Made by a program: the position numbers and the translations under genes. A stretch of 64,000 nucleotides of DNA from an uncultured Schlesneria sp. (GTDB lineage Bacteria > Planctomycetota > Planctomycetia > Planctomycetales > Planctomycetaceae), in contig CAIQIR010000010.1 of the NCBI GenBank assembly GCA_903871875.1, forward strand, positions 30,015-94,014. Reading direction: 5' to 3'. Under the pieces are notes generated by a model, which worked only from the letters and a program-made list of their open reading frames with translations, did not search any database and was not told the DNA's origin. Below, in pieces: positions 10,294 through 19,183 of the stretch (the first letter of the stretch is position 1; the number at the start of each line of letters is the position of its first letter).

Positions 10294-10309
10294 GCATGGC
10301 GTGTGCCAA
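10294..10309 (-). promoter_or_regulatory. Sigma-54 (-24/-12) promoter of the aldolase gene
   Basis: The minus strand reads TTGGCACACGCCATGC, with the invariant GG-N10-GC spacing and a full TTGGCAC -24 box. It reads towards the aldolase start with a leader of about 125 bases. The -12 box is ATGC rather than TTGC, as in two of the USP-operon-type promoters in this window. Confidence 0.8.
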
Positions 10310-10383
10310 TGCCTGTTGTGCGGGAATGAAGTGAATAACGAGCTAAAAGTGTTCGATGGAAGACACGGAGAGGATAGTTGAAG

Positions 10384-10419
10384 TGGTCACGTTTTCTCCA
10401 GCTGGAAGAATGCTGGCCA
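10384..10419 (-). promoter_or_regulatory. Tandem enhancer (upstream activating sequence) of the aldolase gene
   Basis: Two boxes on the plus strand: TGGTCACGTTTTCTCCA (10384-10400) and, two bases later, TGGAAGAATGCTGGCCA (10403-10419). Both are TGG-N11-CCA. The second box is centred about 117 bp upstream of the -12 element. The same two-box element recurs before the USP operons. Confidence 0.7.
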
Positions 10420-10855
10420 GTTCGGGTGTGATGCGGAGGCCTGATTGAAGCCTTGGAATGGTTTGGCGGCGTTCGTCGTGCGGTGAAGTCAAATTCGCAT
10501 GCTTCAACGAGGGATTTCTGCTGATTTAAATTTCTGCCGTGCGCAATCGGTACGAGATCTTTTGAACGCCAAAATCAAGGCGACAACCAACGGGTGAACT
10601 TCAGCTAAATAGAATTGATTGAGACGTGCGCCTGGGTGAATTAGGTTGGTCACTCGGTTGGTAAATTGCGGTCTAAATAAAGATGTCTGGGACCGATCGT
10701 CGCGTCTGGTACGACATGTGCGATTCAATCGGCGGACGGCGATTCAAGGCACGACATGAGATTGGCAAATCAAGTTGGTCGGCGGAATCGCTGACTTAGA
10801 CGAAGAATTCGTCGAATTGCCTTTGAGATACTCCCGCATATAAAAAAGGAAGAGC

Positions 10856-11344
10856 ATGATTCATGAGGTTTCAGGTGACATTCTGTTGACGAAGGCTCAT
10901 GCGATTGCGCATGGGATTGCCCCGAATGATCACTTCGACCAGGGGCTTGCCTTGGCGTTGAGGGAAAAGTGGCCGATGATGGCCAAGGACTTTCGACACT
11001 ACGCCAGCCAAAGCCATCCGAAGCCTGGTGAGGTTTGGGCTTGGGGAGGGTTCAATGTTCGCATGTTTTGTCTGATGACCCAGGACGGCGAGCACGATCA
11101 TGGGTCAAAGCCTGGCAAAGCTACTGTCGCCAACGTGAATCATTGCCTGCGACGACTTCAGCACGAATTGGAAAAGAACGAGATCCAGAGCCTCGCATTA
11201 CCTCGCTTGGCGACAGGTGTCGGTGGCCTGAAATGGGAGGATGTTCTGCCGTTGATCAAAAGCCACTTGGGAAGTCTGAAGATCCCTGTCTTCGTCTATT
11301 CGCACTATCAACACGGAGTGCAAGCGGTTGAGCCCGGATTATGA
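10856..11344 (+). CDS. Macrodomain (ADP-ribose-binding/processing) protein
   Basis: A 162-residue single-domain protein. The macro fold is recognised from EVSGDILLTKAHAIAHGIAPNDHFDQGLALALREKWP at the N-terminus, the central strand EVWAWGG, and the ligand loop LALPRLATGVGGLKWEDVLPLI near 118-139. Macrodomains bind or hydrolyse ADP-ribose, its derivatives or ADP-ribosylated targets. No ADP-ribosyltransferase partner is adjacent. An AGGAAG ribosome site lies just before the ATG. Upstream lies a weak GG-N10-GC element that shares GTAAATTGCGG with one before the cyclic-nucleotide-binding gene. Confidence 0.85.
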   Translation: MIHEVSGDILLTKAHAIAHGIAPNDHFDQGLALALREKWPMMAKDFRHYASQSHPKPGEVWAWGGFNVRMFCLMTQDGEHDHGSKPGKATVANVNHCLRRLQHELEKNEIQSLALPRLATGVGGLKWEDVLPLIKSHLGSLKIPVFVYSHYQHGVQAVEPGL

Positions 11345-11423
11345 TCTCTGGCTCCCTCATACGGACCGACTATGATGATGGCGCCGCCAAAATCGTTGGC
11401 GGCTGTACAGATTCAACGAGTCC

Positions 11424-14087
11424 ATGGCATCAAGGTCTGTTCCTATGGGAGACGCAGTTCGATATCTCGTCTTGGTGATCATGCGTCTGGTAATCCCTCT
11501 TCGTTACCGGGTACGGGTCCAAGGGTGGGATCAGATTCAAGGCCTGAAGGGGCCGATACTGCTGCTCCCCAATCATCCGGGCCTGATTGATCCCGTCATC
11601 ATTCTGGCGACGTTTTATCCAAACCTTCGTCCGAGAACCGTGCTCTACGAAGGCAATTTCCCGGGTCTGATTGGTACGTTTCTTATCAAGTTGATGCGAG
11701 CGGTTCCGGTTCCGGATCTTCATCGACCCAGCCAACAGGCGCAGTTGCGGGCCGAACAGGCGATCGCCGAGATGATCGCAGGACTTCGTCGCGGAGAAAA
11801 CTTTGTCCTGTGGCCATCTGGGAAGGCTCAACGCGATGGTGTTGAGCGATTAGGCGCGGCGAGAGCACTGACGGACATCCTGCAAGCCGTTCCCGAAGCG
11901 AATGTCGTCCTGGTGAAAACAAAAGGCGTCTGGGGCAGTCAGTTCAGTTTTGCTCGCAAAGCGAAGTTGCCCCATTTGGGGCGAAGTTTCCTGAACGGTG
12001 CGATGCTACTGGTCAGCAATCTTTTTGTGTTGATGCCGCGTCGGAAAATTGACATCACGGTGGACCGAATCAACCGCCAAGACCTGCCACAACTGAATCG
12101 CGAGGAAGTCAACCGCTGGTTTGAGGCCAAGTACAACAGTGAGGGACCGGAGAGCCCGACGTACGTTCCTTATCACTTTCTGTTCGGCCCACGGACCTAC
12201 GAGTTCCCGTCGCTGCCGGCGCAGACGAATGATGAAATCGATGCGGATCAGATCCCGGCAGAAACACGGCAAATAGTTGCTGAACTGCTTCGCGAACGGT
12301 TAGGTCGTGGATTGAAGCCCGAGGAGCTTCATCCGGGAACAAAACTGGAATCGCTTGGGTTGGACAGTCTGCAACGCATGGAAATCGCCCTGGCGATCGA
12401 GCAGCGATTCACTGTTTCTACAGACATCGCTCCCGAGACAGTTGGTCAATTGATGGCACTGGCTGAGGGTTTGACGCAGAAAGAAGTCCGGAAGCCACCG
12501 GCGGAATGGTTTCGGACGCCCACCCGCGTCGAACCACTTCGCATCCTGGGTGAGACAATCCCGGAAGCCTTCGTCGCCCGAGCGCTTTGGAATCCACGCG
12601 ACGTTGCCGCGGCCGACGACTTTTCCGGGGTCGTCACCTACGAACGACTTCTGATCGCGTCACTGTTGATGGCAAAACGCTTCCGTCCAGTGCCGGGCAC
12701 AAATATGGGGCTGATGCTGCCCGCATCCGTTGCCAGCGATACGATGTTGTTGGGGCTTTATTTGAGTGACAAGCTGCCAGTTCTGCTGAATTGGACGACT
12801 GGCCCGGCCAATCTTCGCCACTCCGTGGAATTGACGGGTCTGACACACGTGATTACGTCGCGGCAATTGCTCGATCGCATCGGCTTCACCATTGAAGGTG
12901 TGCAATTTATTTACGTCGAGGATTTGCGTAAGAGCGTTGGCTGGCTTGAGCAAATCTACTGGTTTGCGACGGTGCGTTGCCGGCCTGGCAGGATCCGCAG
13001 ATGTGTCCCAAGCGTGCGGCCTGATGCGCAAGCGGTGATCCTGTTTACCTCGGGTTCTGAGAAGGCTCCCAAGGCGGTGCCGTTGACGCATCAAAACGTT
13101 GTGTCCAACGTCAGGATTATTCCCGCGGTGCTGGATCTGACGAACCGAGATGCGTTGCTGGGCTTCTTGCCCATGTTCCATAGTTTTGGATTCACTGTCA
13201 CAGGGTTGTTCCCGCTGCTCTCTGGAGTACGCGTCATTTACCATGGCGATCCGACGGATGCGGCGGGGCTCATCAGAAAAATCGCAACCTATTTGCCGAC
13301 GGTTCTTGTGGGGATGCCGTCAATCATTAATCATCTTTTCACCCGGGCGCGGCCAGGTGAGTTGAACTCGTTGGCGCTGATTGCCGTGGGGGCCGAGGCC
13401 TGTCCGATGGAACTGTACGAAAAGGTGCGTGCGGCGGTGCCAAAAGCTCTGTTACTGGAAGGTTACGGAGTCACCGAATGCTCGCCGATGATTGCAGGGA
13501 ATCGGCCAAACGCCATTCGTCCCGGTACGGTGGGACAGCCATTGCCGGGTGTGGAAGTCTGTGTTACGGATCTTGAAAGTGGCGCGGTATTGCCAGTCGG
13601 GAAGATGGGGATGCTACTGGTTGCCGGTCCCGGAGTATTTCCCGGCTATTTGGGTGAAGAGACGTCACCTTTCGTCGATCACGATGGAAAACGCTGGTAT
13701 GTCACGGGAGATTTAGTGTCGATCGACACCGATGGCTTCATTCATTTTTGCGGTCGATTGAAGCGATTCGTCAAGGCCGGTGGTGAGATGATCTCGCTGC
13801 CAGCACTCGAAGAGCCATTCGCAGTCCGATATCCGCCGGACAAGACTGGTCCCCACGTGGCGGTCGAGGGAATCGAAAGCGAGCGTGGTCGCAACATCGT
13901 CCTCTTCACGACTGAGACTCTCTCGTTAGAGGATGCGAATGCCCTATTGGCTAACGGCGGCTTTCGTGGAGTCATGCGACTGGACGGGGTACGTCAACTG
14001 GACAAGATTCCGTTACTGGGGAACGGAAAAACCGATTATCGACGACTGCGAACGATGATCAGCGAAAGGGCTCCGGACAGGGCCTAG
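11424..14087 (+). CDS. Acyltransferase / acyl carrier / AMP-ligase fusion (Aas-like)
   Basis: An 887-residue fusion of three parts. A PlsC-type acyltransferase occupies about 15-235 with the catalytic NHPGLID (His51, Asp56). An acyl carrier domain at about 275-355 has LESLGLDSLQRM, where Ser315 should carry phosphopantetheine. An AMP-forming acyl ligase covers about 370-885 with ILFTSGSEKAPKAVPLTH, GYGVTECSPMI and WYVTGDL. E. coli Aas has the acyltransferase and ligase parts and re-acylates lysophosphatidylethanolamine; the internal ACP suggests the ligase loads an acyl group in cis and the acyltransferase passes it to a lysophospholipid or similar acceptor. The exact start is uncertain (11424 or 11445). 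Confidence 0.9.
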   Translation: MASRSVPMGDAVRYLVLVIMRLVIPLRYRVRVQGWDQIQGLKGPILLLPNHPGLIDPVIILATFYPNLRPRTVLYEGNFPGLIGTFLIKLMRAVPVPDLHRPSQQAQLRAEQAIAEMIAGLRRGENFVLWPSGKAQRDGVERLGAARALTDILQAVPEANVVLVKTKGVWGSQFSFARKAKLPHLGRSFLNGAMLLVSNLFVLMPRRKIDITVDRINRQDLPQLNREEVNRWFEAKYNSEGPESPTYVPYHFLFGPRTYEFPSLPAQTNDEIDADQIPAETRQIVAELLRERLGRGLKPEELHPGTKLESLGLDSLQRMEIALAIEQRFTVSTDIAPETVGQLMALAEGLTQKEVRKPPAEWFRTPTRVEPLRILGETIPEAFVARALWNPRDVAAADDFSGVVTYERLLIASLLMAKRFRPVPGTNMGLMLPASVASDTMLLGLYLSDKLPVLLNWTTGPANLRHSVELTGLTHVITSRQLLDRIGFTIEGVQFIYVEDLRKSVGWLEQIYWFATVRCRPGRIRRCVPSVRPDAQAVILFTSGSEKAPKAVPLTHQNVVSNVRIIPAVLDLTNRDALLGFLPMFHSFGFTVTGLFPLLSGVRVIYHGDPTDAAGLIRKIATYLPTVLVGMPSIINHLFTRARPGELNSLALIAVGAEACPMELYEKVRAAVPKALLLEGYGVTECSPMIAGNRPNAIRPGTVGQPLPGVEVCVTDLESGAVLPVGKMGMLLVAGPGVFPGYLGEETSPFVDHDGKRWYVTGDLVSIDTDGFIHFCGRLKRFVKAGGEMISLPALEEPFAVRYPPDKTGPHVAVEGIESERGRNIVLFTTETLSLEDANALLANGGFRGVMRLDGVRQLDKIPLLGNGKTDYRRLRTMISERAPDRA

Positions 14088-14334
14088 CCTTTCCTCTCAA
14101 ACCGATCCCCGCTGCCACCGCAAATGCAAATCTGTCGCCAACGGTTGGATCAGGCACACCACGTGTGAAACGCGAGGCGACTCAGGGTAGGCGGCCGAAT
14201 TCCCCGTTTTCTGGTATGCCGTGGCGATTCGGGAAACCATCCACACATTCGCGTGTCTGCTCCCTGCGGCACGAATTGTGCGGTAGTGTTTTGTCGATCG
14301 TTCCGCAGTCCCGTGGGTACTCCAGAGGAAGCAG

Positions 14335-14796
14335 ATGATGAAAAGTCAGAAATTAATTGGGATCATCTTGACGTGTGCTCTGAGTGGGCTGGCCATCGGG
14401 TGGCTTTGCCACACCGCAGCGCAGGCCGACGATGCAAAGAAGCAGACGGTTCCTAAAAAATTGACGGCGACCTCACTTTTCATGCGGGTAAAACTGGGAC
14501 AGGCGCAAGGCATGTTGGAGGGTTTGACGGTTGAGGACTTCGACCAAATCGAAAAAGAGGCCGCGGCCATGTTTCTGCTGACGAAGGCGGAGAAATGGGG
14601 GGGCAGCAAGGATCCAAAGTTCGTGCAACTGAGCGACGAATTTGGCCGGCTGTCGCTGAAAGTCGCGAAGTATGCCAAAGAGAAGAATCTGGACGGCGCG
14701 GCGTTGTCGTATATGCAACTCACTTTGACCTGCATCGAATGTCATCGTTCCGTTCGCGACATGACAATTAAATATGACCCGCTGTGGCAAGAATAA
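14335..14796 (+). CDS. Exported monohaem cytochrome-c-like protein with C-terminal CXXCH
   Basis: A 153-residue protein starting with a signal peptide (LIGIILTCALSGLAIGWLCH, cleaved near AQA-DD). One haem c site, CIECH, lies close to the C-terminus (Cys133, Cys136, His137), preceded by helical segments with little cysteine. That layout is seen in class II cytochromes (cytochrome c' type), although identity is too low to assert the family. The sixth ligand, if any, cannot be told. AGAGGAAG precedes two adjacent ATGs at 14335 and 14338. No oxidase or cytochrome maturation genes lie nearby. Confidence 0.8.
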   Translation: MMKSQKLIGIILTCALSGLAIGWLCHTAAQADDAKKQTVPKKLTATSLFMRVKLGQAQGMLEGLTVEDFDQIEKEAAAMFLLTKAEKWGGSKDPKFVQLSDEFGRLSLKVAKYAKEKNLDGAALSYMQLTLTCIECHRSVRDMTIKYDPLWQE

Positions 14797-15173
14797 GGCG
14801 AACGGCGTCGAGAATGTCCGAGGTTGCTGAAGTCTGCGATCAACCAACGGCGGAAACTCATCAGTTGGAAAAATATCAATCACTCGGATGGCAAGGCACT
14901 GATCGGCCAGGATGCCAGAGACCCAGATGTCACGAAGCTGAAAAAAGCGGCCGAATCGAAATGGGCGGTTTCATGTGACGCACTGGAATCGTGTGAATTG
15001 CTGATCAACTTGCCAGTGAAGATCCAGGATCGTCGGGCTGATATTCACGGAATTCCCAGACAGCGTGGCGATATTCCTTCGCTTCGTGTGTCAGGGGAAT
15101 GAAACCTGCAAAGAGATCGAATGAATGTCGTCTGTTGGCGAACCGAATCAAACCGAATGATAAGGAGAAAACA
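14797..15173. other. Intergenic stretch, no convincing gene
   Basis: About 380 bases. An open frame of 92 codons (14824-15102) has neither a ribosome site nor a recognisable domain. I do not call it. Confidence 0.45.
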
Positions 15174-15623
15174 ATGAGCAGTAAGGTCAATTCCCTGGCG
15201 AACTTAGCTGATGATAAAGCACGATACGAACTGTGTGCGCGGCTTGCCGAGGCGATGAATGCAGGTGCTTTTCGTTTCCAAATTCGATTTTTGCGGAGCG
15301 ACGATGCGTTTGGTGACGTGTGGATCTACGTCTATCAATCGCACGAGTGGAAGAAGCTGCACGACTATTCATTCCCCACTGAACTGATCCCGAGTCTGTG
15401 GAATCAAATCGAGATGATCTCGACCCGAAAGTATTCGGATGGTTGGGCCTGTCTTCGTTCTGAGCATCCTGATCGAGTCGATTTCAAGCTGATGTTCCGT
15501 CGCAAGGCGCTCGAAGGTCATCTGACGAGTCATCTGGAGTCGTTTCTCGAAGGATGCCTATTTCATGGTCACCATGATTCAGGTCAAGACTCACGACGTC
15601 GCATTCGTTTTCAGAGCAGATGA
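15174..15623 (+). CDS. Hypothetical protein, 149 residues
   Basis: I do not recognise this protein. It starts MSSKVNSLANLADDKARYEL after AAGGAG six bases upstream; a frame extending back to 15099 lacks a ribosome site. It is soluble, has mixed alpha/beta composition with an aromatic-rich centre (GDVWIYVYQSHEWKKLHDYSFP), and ends in a histidine-rich segment (GCLFHGHHDSGQDS). It precedes a USP gene in the same direction by 65 bases, so the two may be co-transcribed. Confidence 0.65.
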   Translation: MSSKVNSLANLADDKARYELCARLAEAMNAGAFRFQIRFLRSDDAFGDVWIYVYQSHEWKKLHDYSFPTELIPSLWNQIEMISTRKYSDGWACLRSEHPDRVDFKLMFRRKALEGHLTSHLESFLEGCLFHGHHDSGQDSRRRIRFQSR

Positions 15624-15688
15624 AAATAACCTGATCAATTGTCGCGGAAGTTCTTGCTTCGCCTTGTCGATCTGAAATGGTGACGATC

Positions 15689-16168
15689 ATGAAAAAGATT
15701 ACGCATATCCTCTGTCCCACCGATTTTTCGGAAACCGCGGACAAAGCTGTTGCCTACGCCGAACAACTGGCCATCGAAGCTGACGCTCAGTTGACCTTGG
15801 TGCATGCCATTGAGACACCTGAAGCTTGGGCTCTCGCAGCGCAAGAGCACTCCCGCACCTTAAAGTTGCATTCCCAACTTGAGGCGCAGCTGGCCGCTTC
15901 TTCACACGGTCAGCAGATTGATCGATTTCAACATCCCGGGGAAGCGGGCGAAGTCATTTGTTGGATCGCTCAGGATCGCAATTGCGATCTGATCGTGATG
16001 GGAACACATGGTCGAACGGGATTGAAGCACCTGCTTTTTGGCAGCGTGGCGGAATATGTCCTGTGCCATGCCAGGTGTCCCGTGGTCACGATCAGGGATC
16101 GCAGCCCTGACGAGCGGCCACTCGAGCGACCGGTTCTGATGCCAGTGCCAGCTCCGCGGTACATGTAG
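15689..16168 (+). CDS. Universal stress protein (ATP-binding type)
   Basis: A 159-residue UspA-fold protein. It opens with ITHILCPTDFSETADKAVAYA and ends with the ATP-binding loop GTHGRTGLKHLLFGSVAEYV (G-X2-G-X9-GS), followed by CPVVTIRD. It is a single-domain cytoplasmic protein. An ATG at 15677 in the same frame has no ribosome site. This USP is not paired with a second one, unlike the three two-gene USP operons further on, and its sequence is the most divergent of the ATP-binding USPs here. Confidence 0.92.
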   Translation: MKKITHILCPTDFSETADKAVAYAEQLAIEADAQLTLVHAIETPEAWALAAQEHSRTLKLHSQLEAQLAASSHGQQIDRFQHPGEAGEVICWIAQDRNCDLIVMGTHGRTGLKHLLFGSVAEYVLCHARCPVVTIRDRSPDERPLERPVLMPVPAPRYM

Positions 16169-16437
16169 TTGGAATTGTCGATCCACTCTTCGAACGGCAG
16201 TTCTGACGCACCTCGACTGAATCGCGTTGGGGAATATCGTCGGCATGCATTGGCCATTGTGGTGGAGTTGATTCCGCTATTTGTCCCGACTCGGAAGACA
16301 CTCTGATATGACGTCTTTGGGAAGTGTTACGAGCATTTTGTCACACAGAATCTGTCTCTGCCGACAAAAAGTGATTTTTGAGTCTGCGTCACCAGAAATA
16401 GCCGCACTTGGGAAGAGTCATGTGCATGATTTGTGCA

Positions 16438-18552
16438 TCATAGAGACCCTCGCTGATCAAAGTCAGTAAGATGTCGTGGAGCGCGCGTCGCCCGCAATGC
16501 GTTCAATACGGCGATCAGATCAATGACCTCTTGGAGAATCGCGCCACTGACGGGTGGCAGCAAGCCAAACGCTGCCAGAATCATTCCGCATAAGCTAAGG
16601 ACCATTCCACCGACGGCGCTTTGCAGAACAATTTGCCTGAGTTGTCTGCCGATATGTAAAAGCTCATCCACTTTGCTGAGCGAGCTATCGAGGATGACCG
16701 CGTGAGCCGCTTCCGATGCAATGTCGGTATTGCTGCCAAGTGCGATCCCGACCGTTGCCGATGTCAGCGCGGGCGCATCATTGATCCCGTCACCGACGAA
16801 CACCGTTGCCGAAAGCTGGGTCTCGTGCCGAACGATTGCAAGTTTTTGTTCGGGAGACTGATTGAAATGCACTTCCTGAATACCGATTAACTGAGCGAGG
16901 TATTTCACCTCGGATTCACGATCGCCCGAAACGATCATAATTCTTTCAAAATGATGTCGTGGCACAAGATGCTGAACGAACTGTGCCCCATCCTTGCGGG
17001 GTTGATCGCGAAATCGAAAGACGACCGGAATGACGTCATCGACGACGGCAATGCACTCCATGCCTGCGATCTCCGGGGGAAGGCTTTTTAGTAACGTTCT
17101 ATTCCCGTCGGATGCACATTGGGCGGCTAATTTGCCCCGACTGGTCACTCGAATCGTGCGTCCCGCCACAACGCCCACCAATCCTTGGCCCGGCAATTCA
17201 TGAACTTCGCTGACGTTCTGGGACGCCAACTGATGTTCACGAGCCAGAGTGGTGATCGCCGAGGCGAGCGGATGTTTCGAGTAAGATTCCAAGCTGCCGA
17301 CCAGCGAAAGTGCTTCCTCGGCTGATAGACCGCAACCCGGAATGATTTCGGCGACGGTGGGGCGACCATAGGTTAGCGTGCCAGTTTTATCGAAGATCGC
17401 GGTGCGACAGGTCTGGATCCGTTCTAACACCGAGGGGTCGCGAATAATAATTCCACGTCGCGCGGCCAGCGAGATCGAGCCGATAATCGCGATCGGAATT
17501 GCAATCAGCAATGGGCAAGGAGTGGCCACCACCAATACGGCAAGAAACCTGGTGACATCGCCACTGAGCCACCAAGATAAAATGGCGAGTCCGATCGCGA
17601 GCGGCGTATAGGCGGCGCCAAGTGTATCGCCCAGTCTGCGCATGCGAGGTCGATGTTGGTCGGCTGCTTGCATCACCTGCATGATTTGGGCATAGCGGGA
17701 ATCAACCGCGAGCTGGTCCGCACGAATTGTCAGTGCCGCTTCGCCGTTCATCGCTCCTGAAAGGACGAGGGAACCGGTTGATTTCGGCATGAGATACGGT
17801 TCGCCGGTCAGGAACGACTCGTCCATTGAGCCAGTTCCCGAAATCACAGTTCCATCGACAGGACAGATCTCATGCGGAAAAAGGACCAGCGTATCACCGA
17901 TTCGCACCTGATCGACGGGCAGTTCACGAATTGCCTCGCCAGATTTACAGTGTGCCCGAGTCGGCATCCGCCGTGCCAATGCTCGCAAGACCGAAGAGGC
18001 GTTTTGGACGGCAAATGCTTCAAGCGCTTCGCCGCCCGATAACATCAACACGACCAGCGTGCCGGCCAGGTACTCACCCAAAACAATGGATGTGATGATC
18101 GATAGTCCCGCGAGCAAATCTGAACCAAATTGACGATGCACCAGCTTCCACAAGAGTTCCAGTACGAGTGGCAGCCCTCCGACTGCCAGGGCCATGATGA
18201 GTGGCCAATCCATCGTGGGAATCCGTTCAGTGGTCGCCTGATTGGACCAATGGAATCTCAGCCCAAGATGCATTGCGATTGCCAATGCCGCAATTAATGC
18301 GATCCATTTATCAAAGCGGCGCACCCCAGGAAATTCGACATTAAACGACTTCAAGTGTTTCGACTTTCCGCTGGAACAAATGGATGGACGGTCGGCTCTG
18401 TGATCTTCGCATTTTCCCTCGTGGCTGGCTTTGATACGACCTTGGCTTTTCCGATCGAATCTTGAAGCGGAACGACGATCCGGAGCATCAAGATGAAAAG
18501 GGGTATGGCACCAAGCTACCGAAGATCTGCTCACGTGGACGAATTGTGACAT
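16438..18552 (-). CDS. P1B-like heavy-metal-transporting P-type ATPase
   Basis: A 704-residue ion pump with the expected order of motifs: TGEP (about 249-252), the membrane motif TPCPLL (344-349), phosphorylation site DKTGTLT (Asp388), KHPLA in the nucleotide-binding domain and GDGINDAP. Together with paired helices before and after, this fits the metal (P1B) subfamily. The metal-site motif is TPC rather than CPC, SPC or CPH, so the ion cannot be named. There is no N-terminal metal-binding domain; the first 75 residues are basic and cysteine/histidine-containing, and the true start may be further in. The context (USPs, Hsp20) recalls CtpF in the DosR regulon. Confidence 0.88.
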   Translation of the reverse strand: MSQFVHVSRSSVAWCHTPFHLDAPDRRSASRFDRKSQGRIKASHEGKCEDHRADRPSICSSGKSKHLKSFNVEFPGVRRFDKWIALIAALAIAMHLGLRFHWSNQATTERIPTMDWPLIMALAVGGLPLVLELLWKLVHRQFGSDLLAGLSIITSIVLGEYLAGTLVVLMLSGGEALEAFAVQNASSVLRALARRMPTRAHCKSGEAIRELPVDQVRIGDTLVLFPHEICPVDGTVISGTGSMDESFLTGEPYLMPKSTGSLVLSGAMNGEAALTIRADQLAVDSRYAQIMQVMQAADQHRPRMRRLGDTLGAAYTPLAIGLAILSWWLSGDVTRFLAVLVVATPCPLLIAIPIAIIGSISLAARRGIIIRDPSVLERIQTCRTAIFDKTGTLTYGRPTVAEIIPGCGLSAEEALSLVGSLESYSKHPLASAITTLAREHQLASQNVSEVHELPGQGLVGVVAGRTIRVTSRGKLAAQCASDGNRTLLKSLPPEIAGMECIAVVDDVIPVVFRFRDQPRKDGAQFVQHLVPRHHFERIMIVSGDRESEVKYLAQLIGIQEVHFNQSPEQKLAIVRHETQLSATVFVGDGINDAPALTSATVGIALGSNTDIASEAAHAVILDSSLSKVDELLHIGRQLRQIVLQSAVGGMVLSLCGMILAAFGLLPPVSGAILQEVIDLIAVLNALRATRAPRHLTDFDQRGSL

Positions 18553-18795
18553 TCTTAGTCCGTATCGCGTCAGCGTGCGAACGGATTCGGACGGATCTTA
18601 TTCGATGACGGGGCAATACTTATTCCACTTGACGGACACGATCTGAAATTGCCGGTACAAGTGTGAGCTGCTTCGGAAAACTGGCGGCAACTCGCTGCTT
18701 GGTGAGTCTTTTCGATTCGCTGATGGTTGGACGATTCGCCAATACCGAGCCACTCTGTGCCGTGACCCATCAGTGTCTTAGCGTCAGGTAACCAC

Positions 18796-18833
18796 TGGCC
18801 GCAAATTTCTAGCCATCTGGCGAAAACCTGCCA
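18796..18833 (+). promoter_or_regulatory. Degenerate enhancer-like element
   Basis: TGGCGAAAACCTGCCA (18818-18833) matches the reverse complement of the first enhancer box (TGGAGAAAACGTGACCA) apart from one missing base and two changes. A second partial box ending GCCA finishes two bases before it, the spacing seen in the strong elements. It is 240 bp from the -12 box at 19065, further than the other sites. Confidence 0.4.
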
Positions 18834-19050
18834 GCGAATTTCATCGTGAACGGGACTGGCGGTTACCCAATCTCTCCTAACCCGCCAGCACGGGATTCAG
18901 GACGACTTGAAAGTCAGTCGCTGTTTTCCACGATGGGGAATGATTTTTTAGAACATTTTACAAGTCTTCGCCGGTTTTGTGGTCTCCGGCTCGATTCGCC
19001 TGACGACCGAAAATCGATGCGTAGCCGCACTCTCGTGAAAATTGAAAATT

Positions 19051-19066
19051 TTGGCACAGACAATGC
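19051..19066 (+). promoter_or_regulatory. Sigma-54 promoter upstream of the BON-like and Hsp20 genes
   Basis: TTGGCACAGACAATGC has exact GG-N10-GC spacing and a TTGGCAC -24 box. It reads towards the BON-like gene at 19184 (leader about 105 bases) and then Hsp20. Confidence 0.75.
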
Positions 19067-19183
19067 ATTCGGCTAATCCGGCCGGAAACAAAAAAAATCT
19101 TAGACCTGACGAAAGCTTCGTTTATGATCACAACTGTCACCACCTGTCGGGCGACACACGACCCCAGAAGGAGTCGAGAGAAA

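Larger units (their letters stand above)
10157..10855. other. Regulatory intergenic region between aldolase and macrodomain genes
   Basis: About 700 bases with no convincing gene. It holds the minus-strand sigma-54 promoter and tandem enhancer of the aldolase. A weaker plus-strand GG-N10-GC element, CGGTTGGTAAATTGC, lies at 10655-10669. A short A/T-rich stretch lies just before the macrodomain start. Confidence 0.6.
18553..19183. other. Regulatory region between divergent ATPase and BON/Hsp20 genes
   Basis: About 630 bases without a credible gene. It contains a plus-strand sigma-54 promoter at 19051-19066 and a degenerate enhancer-like pair at 18796-18833. A weak minus-strand element, TGGAATAAGTATTGC at 18613-18627, might serve the ATPase. 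Confidence 0.55.

Noticed and set aside
17962..17979. TTGGCAC-like -24/-12 match on the minus strand
   Set aside because: It has correct spacing but lies inside the coding region of the P-type ATPase, with no gene start downstream at a suitable distance.
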